Assembly (NCBI GenBank): GCA_938017825.1
Contig: CALIJE010000015.1
Span: 1-64,000 of the forward strand
Origin: an uncultured Flavobacteriaceae bacterium
GTDB lineage: Bacteria; Bacteroidota; Bacteroidia; Flavobacteriales; Flavobacteriaceae
DNA: 64,000 nt
Direction: 5' to 3'
Made by a program: the position numbers and the translations under genes. The notes under the pieces were generated by a model. The model searched no databases. It saw only the letters and a list, made by a program, of their open reading frames with translations, and was not told the DNA's origin. Shown here piece after piece: positions 8,418-17,539 of this stretch (positions are counted from its first letter, which is position 1; every line of letters begins with the position of its first letter).

Positions 8418-9758
8418 TTATGTAAGTCGAGCTTGTTTAGGAACCCTGAGTAGTAAAAGGATACCAACAAGAAAAAACACGAACAAGAACAGAATGGCAT
8501 AGCGCATGGTACTTACCTGGTCGACCACGGCAAAAATGACCATTCCTATCACAATTCCGATTTTTTCCGCAACATCATAGAAACTGAAGTATGAAGTGGT
8601 ATCTTCTGTTTCCGGTAAAAATTTCGAATAGGTTGATCTCGCAAGTGATTGTACCCCTCCCATTACGAGACCTACCATACCCGCAGCAATATAGAATTGC
8701 ATCGGGGTCTCCATAAAAAAGGCATAAAAACAAAGGCACATCCATATCGCATTGATAAGAATCAAAGTTCTAATATTTCCCAGTATATCAGAGATTTTGG
8801 AAGTCATTATTGCACCCAAAATGGCGACCAGTTGTATAACCAATATACTGATGATCAATCCTTGGGTTTTCTCTCCATCGTTGGCCCATGCAATCTCTTT
8901 TTCCCCAAAATAAACTGCCATTAGCATAATGGTCTGCACGGCCATACTGAATACGAAAAACGCATTCAAATAACGACGTAATCGCAGATTACCCTTTAGC
9001 TGAACCCATACAGCCTTCAATTCTCTAAAACCATTTAGAATTACATCTTTGGTTACCTTATGGCCCACAGATACTCCCTTGGGTAAAACCATGAACGAAT
9101 ATTGACTAAAAAGTGCCCACCATATACCAACTGTAATAAAGGAGACTTTCATCGCCTTCACCTTGGCCATATTATGCTCAGCCTCGGTAGTACCAATATC
9201 AAAACCGAACCATTCGGGTTTCATAACCATCGCCAAATTAAGAAGTAACAAGAGTACACTGCCCAAATAGCCCATGGAAAAGCCTTTTGCACTTATACTA
9301 TCTTGTTGGTCTTCAAAGGCGATATCTGGCAAATAGGAGTTATAAAAAACCAAGCTTCCCCAATACCCCAATAAGCCCATAAAGTAGAATAAGAGACTGG
9401 TATGTATGTAATCCAAGTCAAAAAAGTAGAGGCCTATGCACCCTATACTTCCCATATAACAAAAGAATTTCATGAAATTCTTTTTATTGCCCACATAATC
9501 GGCTATACCAGACAAGACGGGAGACAAAACCGCGACGACCAAAAAAGTAAAGGCCGTAATGACCGAGATCAAAACAGTTTGTTTCATCTCAAAGCCGAAG
9601 GCTGAAACCAGCTCTTTATCGGAAGTAAATAGGGAGGAATAAAAAATTGGGAAAATAGAAGACGCAATGGTCAGCGTATAAACAGAATTGGCCCAGTCAT
9701 AGAAAGCCCACGCATTCAATAATTTCTTGCTTCCTTTTTCTGCTACCTTCTTTATCAT
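8418..9758 (-). CDS. MFS transporter, UMF1 family
   Basis: A 446-residue, strongly hydrophobic protein with about 12 predicted membrane helices. The N-terminal AWAFYDWANSVYTLTIASSIFP segment is the hallmark of the UMF1 (ATG22-like) branch of the major facilitator superfamily; GIADYVGNKK between helices 2 and 3 is the MFS A-like loop. Substrate is not predictable; members are often annotated as sugar or metabolite permeases. It is on the same strand as the M48, GH31 and GlgB genes, but a terminator lies just upstream at 9766-9799, so it is probably transcribed separately. Confidence 0.88.
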   Translation of the reverse strand: MIKKVAEKGSKKLLNAWAFYDWANSVYTLTIASSIFPIFYSSLFTSDKELVSAFGFEMKQTVLISVITAFTFLVVAVLSPVLSGIADYVGNKKNFMKFFCYMGSIGCIGLYFFDLDYIHTSLLFYFMGLLGYWGSLVFYNSYLPDIAFEDQQDSISAKGFSMGYLGSVLLLLLNLAMVMKPEWFGFDIGTTEAEHNMAKVKAMKVSFITVGIWWALFSQYSFMVLPKGVSVGHKVTKDVILNGFRELKAVWVQLKGNLRLRRYLNAFFVFSMAVQTIMLMAVYFGEKEIAWANDGEKTQGLIISILVIQLVAILGAIMTSKISDILGNIRTLILINAIWMCLCFYAFFMETPMQFYIAAGMVGLVMGGVQSLARSTYSKFLPETEDTTSYFSFYDVAEKIGIVIGMVIFAVVDQVSTMRYAILFLFVFFLVGILLLLRVPKQARLT

Positions 9759-9765
9759 TTTAAAT

Positions 9766-9799
9766 CAAAAAAAACCGTTCATCAATGATGAACGGTTTT
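9766..9799 (-). terminator. Intrinsic terminator after the M48 gene
   Basis: A 13-bp stem (AAAACCGTTCATC and its complement at 9771-9783 and 9787-9799) with a three-base loop is followed on the minus strand by a run of T. It ends transcription coming from the M48 protease gene before the MFS gene. Confidence 0.9.
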
Positions 9800-9826
9800 A
9801 AATATACGTAGAACTCGTTTAATATA

Positions 9827-10636
9827 CTATTCGAATGAAGTAACACCGTATTTGATCGCCTCTTCTCTCGCCAATGGCGCCCATGCCGCTAAATTTGCTA
9901 TTCGGGTATCGTTAGATGGGTGGGTACTTAAAATTTCCGGTGGTGCTTGCCCTCCACTTTTGGCCTTCATGCGTTTCCATAATTCCGATGCCTCGGACGG
10001 ATCATATCCTGCAATCGCCATTATCTGTAAACCGATACGATCGGCTTCGGTTTCATGACTTCTACTAAATGGTAGCATAAGACCTACGGTAGATCCCAAA
10101 CCATAGGCTTGATTAAAGGTATTTCGTGTGCGCTCATCCTTAATCGCAATGTTACCTGCTACCGCACCAATTTGTTGCAAGGTTCCCGCACTCATACGCT
10201 GGGCTCCGTGATCTGCCAAGGCATGTGCCACCTCATGGCCCATAACCACAGCCACGCCTCTTTCGGTTTGGGTAATGGGCAATATACCGGTATAAAAAAC
10301 GATCTTACCGCCTGGCATACACCAAGCATTCACTGTTTCATCCTTGACCAATTTGTATTCCCATTTGTAATCCTTCAAATACCCGGCATGTCCGTTGGCC
10401 GATAACCAACGTTCCGCAGCTGAGGAGATTCGTTGACCGACCTTTGTAATCATTGCCGCTTCAGCCCCTGTTTCAACGACGTTATTCTCGGTCAAGAATT
10501 GGTCGTACTGCGCAAAAGCCATGGGGAACAATTGACTATTCGGGAAAAAATTCAAGGTGCTCTTTCCTGTAAACGGATTTGTTTTACAGGCCGTTACGCC
10601 CAAGAATATCGCTAGTACTAAAAGTAGTTTTTTCAT
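9827..10636 (-). CDS. M48-family metalloprotease, lipoprotein
   Basis: A 269-residue zinc protease of the M48 type related to the periplasmic quality-control proteases LoiP/BepA/YcaL. The leader ends in the lipobox GVTAC, so the protein is probably anchored through Cys17. The zinc site is H134-E135-VA-H138 (HEVAHALADHG) and the third ligand lies in HETEADRIGLQIM. The NAWCMPGGKIVFYTGILP strand before the active site is typical of the family. It probably degrades misfolded or unassembled outer-membrane proteins; the exact target cannot be read from sequence. It lies 40 bp after the GH31 gene and is followed by a terminator. Confidence 0.93.
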   Translation of the reverse strand: MKKLLLVLAIFLGVTACKTNPFTGKSTLNFFPNSQLFPMAFAQYDQFLTENNVVETGAEAAMITKVGQRISSAAERWLSANGHAGYLKDYKWEYKLVKDETVNAWCMPGGKIVFYTGILPITQTERGVAVVMGHEVAHALADHGAQRMSAGTLQQIGAVAGNIAIKDERTRNTFNQAYGLGSTVGLMLPFSRSHETEADRIGLQIMAIAGYDPSEASELWKRMKAKSGGQAPPEILSTHPSNDTRIANLAAWAPLAREEAIKYGVTSFE

Positions 10637-10675
10637 TTTTATTAGTGTTTAATTGATGGAAAATACAAAAAAAAA

Positions 10676-13075
10676 TCATTTTCCCAGTATACGCAATACC
10701 GTAAAATTCTTAGACACTTGAATAGAATTGTCATTTGCTAGCTGTACATCATTCAAGTTCACATTCTCATTATCAATCTCTATGCCAATAATCTTAAAAG
10801 GTAGACCATGAAACTTAAATTTAAGCGTCTCGTAACCTGTTACGAAGGTGCCGTCCTTATGCTGTTGAATATTCAATTGCTTTCCCTTTCCCTGTAATTT
10901 CATCTTGCGCAAACAAAACCTTCCTTTGGTATAATCGTACCCATCATTGCCGTCCTCGTAAATTTGGGAATTCTCTATTCCTTCCTTATAATAAACGTCT
11001 AATTGCAAATGTTCAATTTCTTTCTCGCCCACATATTGTTGCACCGGGTATTTAGGAATAATAGCACCCTCTTTTACAAAAAGGGGAATGCTTTCGATAT
11101 CGGCATCGATCCACATTTCTTTGCCACCCGTAACCAGTTCCTTAGACCAGTAATTATACCATTTGCCCCGAGGTACATACATGCGTCTCCCCTGCGCATT
11201 GGGTTCTTGAACGGGACATACTAAAATCTGCTCTCCAAAAATAAACTCATCGGTTCTATAATGCGTTTGTGGGTCGTCTTGATCGAACATGACCAAGGGC
11301 TTCAACATGGCAATACCATTCTTCGAATAATCATAGAACATTGTGTATAAATAAGGTAACAACTGGTAGCGCAATTCAATAAACTTTCGCACCACATTTG
11401 TAATGTCCTCATCAAACGACCAAGGTTCCTGATCCCCATGATCGCCGCTGGAATGAACCCTACAAAACGGATGAAAGACGCCTAACTGAATCCACCTTGC
11501 AAATAATTCCCCATTCGGCTGTTCGGCAAAACCACCAATATCTGAACCAACGAATGAGTACCCGCTCATACACATGCGCTGCATTTGAACATTGGCAAGC
11601 CAAAGATGCTCCCAAGTCGCCACATTGTCACCTGTCCACGTACAGGCATATCTTTGAGTACCTGCATAGGCTGCCCTGGTAATTACGAAAGCGCGCTTTG
11701 GATAGGAGTGCTTTTTAACTCCATGATAGGTGGCACGCACCATTTGCATACCATAAATATTATGTGCTTTTCTATGGGTGCAGGGATGACCGTCATAATT
11801 ATGACGTGTATCTAAAGGAGCAGTTTTCGATGGCACCTCCATCACCGCTGGTTCGTTCATATCGTTCCATACGGCATGCACCCCTATTTCGGCCATAAAT
11901 TCTTTATACAATTCGGCCCACCATTTTCGTACTTCGGGATTTGTGAAATCAGGAAAATGACACTCCCCAGGCCATACCTTACCATGCATATATGGCCCAT
12001 CTCCCCTTTTACAGAAATAATCATTTTTCATGGCATCTTGGTACACCGAATATTCACGGTCTATTTTAATACCCGGGTCGATCATTACCACAGTTTTGAA
12101 GCCATCATCCTCAAGCTCAGATATCATTCTCTTTGGATCGGGGAAACGAGACTTGTCCCAGGTGAAACAACGAAACCCATCCATATAATCAATATCCAAA
12201 TAAATGGCATCACAAGGAATACTCAATTCTCGAAACTTTCCGGCAATTTCCTTTACATTACTTTCAGGAAAATAGCTCCATTTCGATTGTTGGAAGCCTA
12301 ATGCCCACAGCGGCGGAAGCTCTGGCTTACCCGTTAAATCAGTATATAGCCGAACCACTTTCGACATTTCGGGACCATAGATAAAGTAATAATTCATTTC
12401 GCCCCCATCGGCCCAAAAACTTGTGGCACTTCGCCGTTCTTGTGCAAAATCGAAATGGGTCTTGAATGTATTGTCAAAGAAGATTCCGTAGGCCTTATTA
12501 TTGGTCAAGCCTACATAAAACGGAATTGCTTTGTACAGAGGGTCTCTATCCTTGCCATAAGCATATGAATCCGTGACCCAATTGCTTAAGCGCTTGCCCT
12601 TTAAGTTAGAATGCATTGCCTTATCGCCCAAACCGTAGAAACTTTCCCCGGTTTGGGTAATCTTGCTCATTTTAACCGTATTTCCACCAAACTCATAATT
12701 TTCTTCCCAATGAAAACCGATTTCATCTTCATTGATTATGTTTCCCTCAGGGTCTGAGATTTGAATGCGCATCGTTTTTTTGTCGACCAAAACCTTCATT
12801 CGTATGGTCTCGATCAAATATTCAGTTTCGGTTTCCGAAACATCCAAACGATCGTAACCACGAAGGCCCAATTTGCTTATGGCATACGAAAAATCGGGTT
12901 GAAAATTGAATTCGGTAGCATAACGAAAGCGAAGTGCACTGTTACGAAGCACTGTTATCTGCAGAATTACCCCATTCTCTGAAGTAAAGTACAGTTTATC
13001 GACATCTTGCTTGAAGTCGGTAATGTGGTTGGGATATAAATTCCCTTTATATTCCAATTCGGTATTGGTGATCAT
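10676..13075 (-). CDS. Glycoside hydrolase family 31 (alpha-glucosidase-like)
   Basis: A 799-residue enzyme of GH31. The order is N-terminal beta-sandwich (about 1-230), the catalytic barrel (about 240-600) and C-terminal beta domains. The catalytic nucleophile is D405 in VWNDMNEP and the acid/base is D483 in WTGDNVATWEHLW; SFVGSDIGGF and WIQLGVFHPFCRVHS are further family signatures. There is no signal peptide, so it acts in the cytoplasm, most likely releasing glucose from alpha-glucans or maltooligosaccharides. The neighbour GlgB on the same strand supports an alpha-glucan role. Other GH31 activities such as alpha-xylosidase cannot be excluded from sequence alone. Confidence 0.95.
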   Translation of the reverse strand: MITNTELEYKGNLYPNHITDFKQDVDKLYFTSENGVILQITVLRNSALRFRYATEFNFQPDFSYAISKLGLRGYDRLDVSETETEYLIETIRMKVLVDKKTMRIQISDPEGNIINEDEIGFHWEENYEFGGNTVKMSKITQTGESFYGLGDKAMHSNLKGKRLSNWVTDSYAYGKDRDPLYKAIPFYVGLTNNKAYGIFFDNTFKTHFDFAQERRSATSFWADGGEMNYYFIYGPEMSKVVRLYTDLTGKPELPPLWALGFQQSKWSYFPESNVKEIAGKFRELSIPCDAIYLDIDYMDGFRCFTWDKSRFPDPKRMISELEDDGFKTVVMIDPGIKIDREYSVYQDAMKNDYFCKRGDGPYMHGKVWPGECHFPDFTNPEVRKWWAELYKEFMAEIGVHAVWNDMNEPAVMEVPSKTAPLDTRHNYDGHPCTHRKAHNIYGMQMVRATYHGVKKHSYPKRAFVITRAAYAGTQRYACTWTGDNVATWEHLWLANVQMQRMCMSGYSFVGSDIGGFAEQPNGELFARWIQLGVFHPFCRVHSSGDHGDQEPWSFDEDITNVVRKFIELRYQLLPYLYTMFYDYSKNGIAMLKPLVMFDQDDPQTHYRTDEFIFGEQILVCPVQEPNAQGRRMYVPRGKWYNYWSKELVTGGKEMWIDADIESIPLFVKEGAIIPKYPVQQYVGEKEIEHLQLDVYYKEGIENSQIYEDGNDGYDYTKGRFCLRKMKLQGKGKQLNIQQHKDGTFVTGYETLKFKFHGLPFKIIGIEIDNENVNLNDVQLANDNSIQVSKNFTVLRILGK

Positions 13076-13173
13076 TTAGTGTGGTTTTACGAACACAAAA
13101 AAAAGACTTTAACGGCTATTTACGAAAAGATAGTATCCCCAATTGATAACAATTGCGTTTTTCTCGTTCAATA

Positions 13174-15072
13174 CTACTTAAAAATAACAATCCCTAAAGG
13201 TGGAATGGTCAATTCAATGGATTTTTGATATCCGTGCATCGGTTTTGAGCTCAATTTCGAAATGTTACATTCCATTCCTGAACCGCCAAACCTCTCGGCA
13301 TCGCTATTGAATAGTTCTTTGGGCTGTCCTGATGTTTTAGGCAGGCCAATCCTATAGTTTTTCCTTGGCACCGGAGTAAGGTTCAAGGCGATATATATAT
13401 CATTTTTGGAGTCATGTCCCTTTCTGATATAGGTTAAAACCGAATTTTCATGGTCTCCATAATCGATCCATTGAAAACCTTCATGACTAAATTGCTTCTC
13501 ATAAAGGGCGGGCAATTGCCTGTAGAGCTTGTTCAATTCCTTTATGGTTTCCTGAATTCCTGAATGCAGGGGATATTGTGTTAGATGCCAGTCGAGACTT
13601 TGCTGAAAATTCCACTCTGCACTTTGACCAAACTCGCCACCCATAAAAATAAGGTTTGCACCAGGGTGCGTGAACATATAGCCGAAGAGCAAACGCAAAT
13701 TCGCAAAACGCTGCCATTCATCACCAGGCATGCGATATAGTAAGGACCGTTTTCCGTATACAACCTCGTCATGAGAAAACGGAAGCATAAAATTCTCGGT
13801 AAAAGCATAAGTCATGCTAAAGGTAATCTCATTTTGATGATGCTTACGATAAATCGGTTCTTTTTTAAAATACTCCAAGGTGTCGTGCATCCATCCCATC
13901 ATCCATTTCATACCAAAACCCAAACCACCTAGATTTACCGGTTTCGATACTCCAGAAAATGCCGTGGATTCCTCGGCTATGGTCTGTACATCAGGAAAAC
14001 TGCCATATACCGCCTCATTTAGTTCACGTATAAAGCTAAGGGCTTCCAAATTTTCGTTATTACCGTACATATTGGGTTCCCACTCGCCTTCTTCACGGGA
14101 ATAATCCAAGTACAACATTGAGGCTACAGCATCTACCCTAAGGGCGTCAACATGAAATTGGTCTAGCCAAAATAAGGCATTACTGATTAAAAAGGCACGC
14201 ACTTCGTTACGTCCATAATTGAAGATTAGACTCTTCCAATCCGGGTGGTAGCCCCGTCTGCGATCAGGGTGCTCGTACAGGTGCGACCCATCAAAAAATC
14301 CTAGTCCATGAGCATCCTCCGGAAAGTGCGACGGTACCCAATCCAAAATGACACCAATATCATTTTGATGCAAAGAATCTACCAGTAATTTAAATCCTTC
14401 TGGGTCTCCAAAGCGCGAAGTAGGTGCAAAATAACCTGTCAACTGGTAGCCCCAAGAGGGGTCATAGGGGTATTCCATCACCGGCATAAACTCAACATGC
14501 GTAAAGCCCATTTCCTTTACATATGAAACGAGGTCTTTGGCTAATTCGCCATAGGAAAGAAAGTCATTGTTTTGATTTCTTTTCCAGGATCCCAAATGTA
14601 CCTCATAAACAGAAAAAGGAGCATCCAAGGCATTATGCGCCGTTCTTTTACCCATCCATTCTTTATCTTTCCATGTATACTCGGCATCCCAAACAATCGA
14701 AGCGGTTTTAGGCGGATGCTCAGAATACCGGGCGAACGGGTCTGCCTTTTCGGTTATGACGCCATTGTTGTTCGAATGTATACTGTATTTATATACCTCA
14801 CCCTTACCAACCGAGGGTATAAAGCCTTCCCAAATTCCACTTTCATCCCAACGTACGTTTAGAGGGTGTACCTTATCATCCCAATCATTAAAATTGCCGA
14901 TAACCGAAACCTTGTTCGCACTAGGTGCCCACACGGCGAAGTAAGTGCCTGCTACCCCATCTACCGTCAAGGGATGTGAACCCAATTTTTCATAAAGCTT
15001 ATAATGTTTTCCAGATTTGAAAAGTGAACTATCAAAATCGGTAAAAAGACTATGAGGAATTACTAAGGACAT
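13174..15072 (-). CDS. glgB: 1,4-alpha-glucan branching enzyme
   Basis: GlgB makes alpha-1,6 branches in glycogen. An N-terminal CBM48 domain (VWAPSANKVSVIGNFNDWD) precedes the GH13 barrel with nucleophile D314 (DALRVDAVASMLYLDYSR), acid/base E367 (TIAEEST) and D435 (PFSHDEVVYGK); the C-terminal all-beta domain ends in PPLGIVIFK. I start it at ATG 15072 (MSLVIPHSLFTDFD, 632 residues) rather than the upstream ATG at 15123, because homologues begin at this point and a -7 promoter element (15090-15097) lies inside the longer reading frame. It sits 98 bp upstream of the GH31 gene on the same strand, so the two may be co-transcribed. Glycogen synthase is not in the window. Confidence 0.96.
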   Translation of the reverse strand: MSLVIPHSLFTDFDSSLFKSGKHYKLYEKLGSHPLTVDGVAGTYFAVWAPSANKVSVIGNFNDWDDKVHPLNVRWDESGIWEGFIPSVGKGEVYKYSIHSNNNGVITEKADPFARYSEHPPKTASIVWDAEYTWKDKEWMGKRTAHNALDAPFSVYEVHLGSWKRNQNNDFLSYGELAKDLVSYVKEMGFTHVEFMPVMEYPYDPSWGYQLTGYFAPTSRFGDPEGFKLLVDSLHQNDIGVILDWVPSHFPEDAHGLGFFDGSHLYEHPDRRRGYHPDWKSLIFNYGRNEVRAFLISNALFWLDQFHVDALRVDAVASMLYLDYSREEGEWEPNMYGNNENLEALSFIRELNEAVYGSFPDVQTIAEESTAFSGVSKPVNLGGLGFGMKWMMGWMHDTLEYFKKEPIYRKHHQNEITFSMTYAFTENFMLPFSHDEVVYGKRSLLYRMPGDEWQRFANLRLLFGYMFTHPGANLIFMGGEFGQSAEWNFQQSLDWHLTQYPLHSGIQETIKELNKLYRQLPALYEKQFSHEGFQWIDYGDHENSVLTYIRKGHDSKNDIYIALNLTPVPRKNYRIGLPKTSGQPKELFNSDAERFGGSGMECNISKLSSKPMHGYQKSIELTIPPLGIVIFK

Positions 15073-15089
15073 GCAAAATAATGTTTCCG

Positions 15090-15123
15090 CAAAAATAATC
15101 AACTTTAAGTTAAGACACTTCAA
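15090..15123 (-). promoter_or_regulatory. Candidate flavobacterial promoter for glgB
   Basis: On the minus strand a TTG (15121-15123) is followed after 23 bases by TATTTTTG (15090-15097), matching the Bacteroidota TTG / TAnnTTTG consensus. Transcription would begin near 15083, leaving a short leader before the ATG at 15072. Confidence 0.55.
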
Positions 15124-15259
15124 ATACCTTATTTTATTGGGTTTTTCATACTATAAGTGCAGTTTTTTTGTGAAGCGGTTAAAAAATGGAACGCTTTTTG
15201 AAAATACACTATCCGAATCGATGCGAGAGGCGTCGTTAGCATAACTAAAATTTAAAATT

Positions 15260-15823
15260 ATGAGAAAATCAGTACTTTATTTCGGAGTCTTATTGACACT
15301 ATTATTGGCCTCTTGTACCGTTGGTGGCCGTGACGGATTGGATGGTTTAGACGGACTGGATGGCAGAGATGGTCAGGACGGCGTAAACATTCTAGGAACG
15401 GTAATCGATATTGAAGGCACATTCGAAGCTTCAAATGATTATGGCATTCTTTATGAATTTCCACAGTCGGTAGAGGTATTTGAAAACGACGTTGTTTTGG
15501 TCTACTTACTATGGGACCAAACAGAGGATAGCAATGGTGAGGCGGTAGATATATGGAGATTGATGCCACAGACCAGAATCTTGGACCAAGGACTATTACA
15601 ATACAATTACGATCACACCTTTTTAGACGTGAATATATTTCTTGAAGCTGATTTTGATTTAGGCACTTTGCCAGCAGGAGATACTGACAATCAAATATTT
15701 CGTATTGCTGTGCTTCCGGCCGAGGCCGCTTCAGGAGGAAAGTTTGATCGCTCAAATATAGATGCCGTAATGCAGTTGCTGGGTGTTGAAGAAAAAGATG
15801 TTCAGAAAGTAATATTGAATTAG
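15260..15823 (+). CDS. Collagen-like-repeat lipoprotein of unknown function
   Basis: A 187-residue lipoprotein: the leader ends in LLASC (lipidation at Cys19) and is followed directly by seven uninterrupted Gly-X-Y triplets (GRD GLD GLD GLD GRD GQD GVN). The remaining about 140 residues are an acidic, beta-rich domain I do not recognise, containing IWRLMPQTRILDQG and a C-terminal helix. Similar short collagen-like stalks occur on surface lipoproteins of Bacteroidota, where the triplets may act as a stalk or trimerisation element. It is divergent from glgB and followed by its own terminator, so it is probably monocistronic. Confidence 0.8.
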   Translation: MRKSVLYFGVLLTLLLASCTVGGRDGLDGLDGLDGRDGQDGVNILGTVIDIEGTFEASNDYGILYEFPQSVEVFENDVVLVYLLWDQTEDSNGEAVDIWRLMPQTRILDQGLLQYNYDHTFLDVNIFLEADFDLGTLPAGDTDNQIFRIAVLPAEAASGGKFDRSNIDAVMQLLGVEEKDVQKVILN

Positions 15824-15844
15824 CCTGCGGTTTGAACAACTAAG

Positions 15845-15880
15845 AAACCCTGTTTCCCAATTAGGACACAGGGTTTTTCT
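15845..15880 (+). terminator. Intrinsic terminator after the collagen-like lipoprotein
   Basis: AAACCCTGT (15845-15853) pairs with ACAGGGTTT (15868-15876) and runs into a T-rich tail. Confidence 0.85.
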
Positions 15881-15896
15881 TTTCCACAAAATGCGA

Positions 15897-15904
15897 TAAC
15901 TTTG
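15897..15904 (+). promoter_or_regulatory. -7 element TAACTTTG before msrB
   Basis: TAACTTTG matches the Bacteroidota -7 consensus TAnnTTTG. It lies just after a terminator and 43 bases before the msrB start; no TTG is found at the usual -33 distance, so the call rests on the -7 box and position. Confidence 0.5.
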
Positions 15905-15947
15905 AAAGGAACCGATTTCAATGTCGACCCAGTAAAAAATAGAAGAT

Positions 15948-16448
15948 ATGATGAAGAAAATAGCACTAGTATTGGTGGTTCTCTTAGCAGGTTGCAAGGG
16001 CAATGCGCAGAAAAAAGAAACGACGGTACCAACAGATACCAAAACCAAGACCGAGTTCGCAGTCGTAAAATCGGATGCCGAATGGCAGAAACAATTATCA
16101 GCCGACGCCTACTATGTCTTGCGACAAGCAGCTACCGAAACACCCTTTACCAGTGAGTTATTGGAAAACACAGCGGAAGGAACTTATGTTTGTGCCGGCT
16201 GCGGCACTCCTTTGTTCAAAAGTGAAACCAAATTTAAATCGGGTACGGGTTGGCCAAGCTTCTATGAGGAAATAAGTGGTAATGTAGCGTATGATGTTGA
16301 CTATAAAGTGGGTTATAAGCGCACCGAAGAACACTGTGCAACTTGTGGAGGTCATTTAGGGCACGTTTTCGATGATGGTCCGGAGCCAACCGGCAAAAGA
16401 CATTGTATCAATGGTGTAGCATTGGCTTTTGTACCCAAAAGTGAATAA
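15948..16448 (+). CDS. msrB: Peptide-methionine (R)-S-oxide reductase, exported lipoprotein
   Basis: MsrB repairs methionine-R-sulfoxide in proteins. After a lipoprotein leader (LVVLLAGC) the MsrB domain shows the two zinc CxxC pairs (CAGC and CATC), the FKSGTGWPSFYEEI substrate-binding segment and the catalytic Cys153 in GKRHCINGVAL. The lipid anchor means it acts in the envelope, probably repairing periplasmic or outer-membrane proteins. Two consecutive ATG codons (15948, 15951) are possible starts. A resolving cysteine is not obvious outside the zinc pairs, so the electron donor is open. Confidence 0.96.
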   Translation: MMKKIALVLVVLLAGCKGNAQKKETTVPTDTKTKTEFAVVKSDAEWQKQLSADAYYVLRQAATETPFTSELLENTAEGTYVCAGCGTPLFKSETKFKSGTGWPSFYEEISGNVAYDVDYKVGYKRTEEHCATCGGHLGHVFDDGPEPTGKRHCINGVALAFVPKSE

Positions 16449-16508
16449 CAGCTCATATTGGAGAAGCTGATTTCAACTTTGCACTTTTAGTACTAATCCA
16501 AAAAGCGA

Positions 16509-17282
16509 TTATATACTTTTTGCTTGTTCCCAGTAGATGTTCATCTCATCTAAGGTCATTTCCTTTAAAGATTTCCCCAAGCTCTTTGCTTTTTTCTCCA
16601 AGTATTGAAAGCGTTTCATGAACTTTTTGTTGGTACGTTCCAAAGCGTTTTCTGGGTTAATGTCCAAAAAGCGGGCATAGTTGACCATTGAAAACAAGAC
16701 ATCTCCGTACTCCTCCTCCATCTTCGCTTTATCACCATGTTGCACTTCTTCTTGAAACTCCTCGAGCTCTTCGGTTACCTTCTCCCAAACTTGTTCGGGC
16801 CTTTCCCAATCGAACCCAACCCCTGACACTTTATCTTGAATTCGATTTGCTTTAACCAAGGCCGGTAAGCTATTGGGAACCCCTTCTAAAACGCTCTTTT
16901 TACCCTCTTGCAATTTAATGCTCTCCCAGTTGCGTTTTACGTCTTCCTCATCTTGCACCGATACATTCCCATAAATATGGGGGTGTCGATTAATGAGTTT
17001 CTCACATATGTCGTTACAAACATCCGCGATATCGAAATCATTTGTCTCGCTTCCAATTTTGGCATAGAATACAATATGTAACAATACATCCCCAAGTTCT
17101 TTTTTGACCTCGGAAAGATTATCATCGAGAATCGCATCGCCCAATTCATAGGTTTCCTCGATCGTTAGATGCCTAAGGGATTGCATGGTCTGTTTCTTGT
17201 CCCAAGGACATTGCGCCCTAAGCTCATCCATTATGGTGAGTAGGCGATCAAAGGCTTGGAGCTGGTCTTTTCTAGCGTTCAT
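16509..17282 (-). CDS. mazG: Nucleoside triphosphate pyrophosphohydrolase MazG
   Basis: A 257-residue MazG with the full tandem arrangement. The first domain shows LRAQCPWDKKQTMQSLRHLTIEETYEL and an ELGDVLLHIVFYAKI metal-binding EExxE/ExxD helix pair; the second repeats the pattern as EELEEFQEE and EEYGDVLFSMVNYARF. It hydrolyses NTPs to NMP and pyrophosphate and is associated with nucleotide-pool cleaning and stringent-response control. It reads towards msrB (convergent) and has no obvious operon partner. Confidence 0.96.
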   Translation of the reverse strand: MNARKDQLQAFDRLLTIMDELRAQCPWDKKQTMQSLRHLTIEETYELGDAILDDNLSEVKKELGDVLLHIVFYAKIGSETNDFDIADVCNDICEKLINRHPHIYGNVSVQDEEDVKRNWESIKLQEGKKSVLEGVPNSLPALVKANRIQDKVSGVGFDWERPEQVWEKVTEELEEFQEEVQHGDKAKMEEEYGDVLFSMVNYARFLDINPENALERTNKKFMKRFQYLEKKAKSLGKSLKEMTLDEMNIYWEQAKSI

Positions 17283-17320
17283 TATTGCATTTTTGTAAAA
17301 GTACGAAGTTGAGGTGTTTT

Positions 17321-17431
17321 TCAGGTTTCCAAACTATCGGACTTAGGCAAACCAATATCCTCGCCTAGCGAAGTCGCCCAAATGATTCGCCCTATTTTCG
17401 GTCCTGGCCATTGTAAGAGTCTTAAGGCCAA
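17321..17431 (-). CDS. Possible 36-residue small protein or gene remnant
   Basis: A minus-strand frame starting at TTG 17431 encodes a 36-residue peptide containing RLLQWPGPKIGRIIWATS and ending LPKSDSLET, then TGA. Its composition (Pro-Gly, Trp, Gly-rich, balanced charge) is more protein-like than the AT-rich surroundings, and the frame is closed upstream by TAA, so no longer version exists. It could be a genuine small ORF upstream of mazG on the same strand, or the tail of a decayed gene. I do not recognise a family. Confidence 0.22.
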   Translation of the reverse strand: MALRLLQWPGPKIGRIIWATSLGEDIGLPKSDSLET

Positions 17432-17539
17432 TCGAATAATGATACAAATTTAATTATTGTTGTCAAGATAAGACGTTGATGCTTTCATTCGAAAACTGAC
17501 GAAATACTTTGCGTTAGCTCAAAAAAAACAAATCAAAAT

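Noticed and set aside
15258-15839. Long minus-strand frame opposite the collagen-like lipoprotein
   Set aside because: Cys/Arg/His/Leu-rich composition typical of a shadow frame; the plus strand has a lipobox and Gly-X-Y repeat.
17440-17535. tRNA or small RNA in the mazG intergenic region
   Set aside because: No cloverleaf arms or anticodon stem seen; AT-rich and without a terminator.
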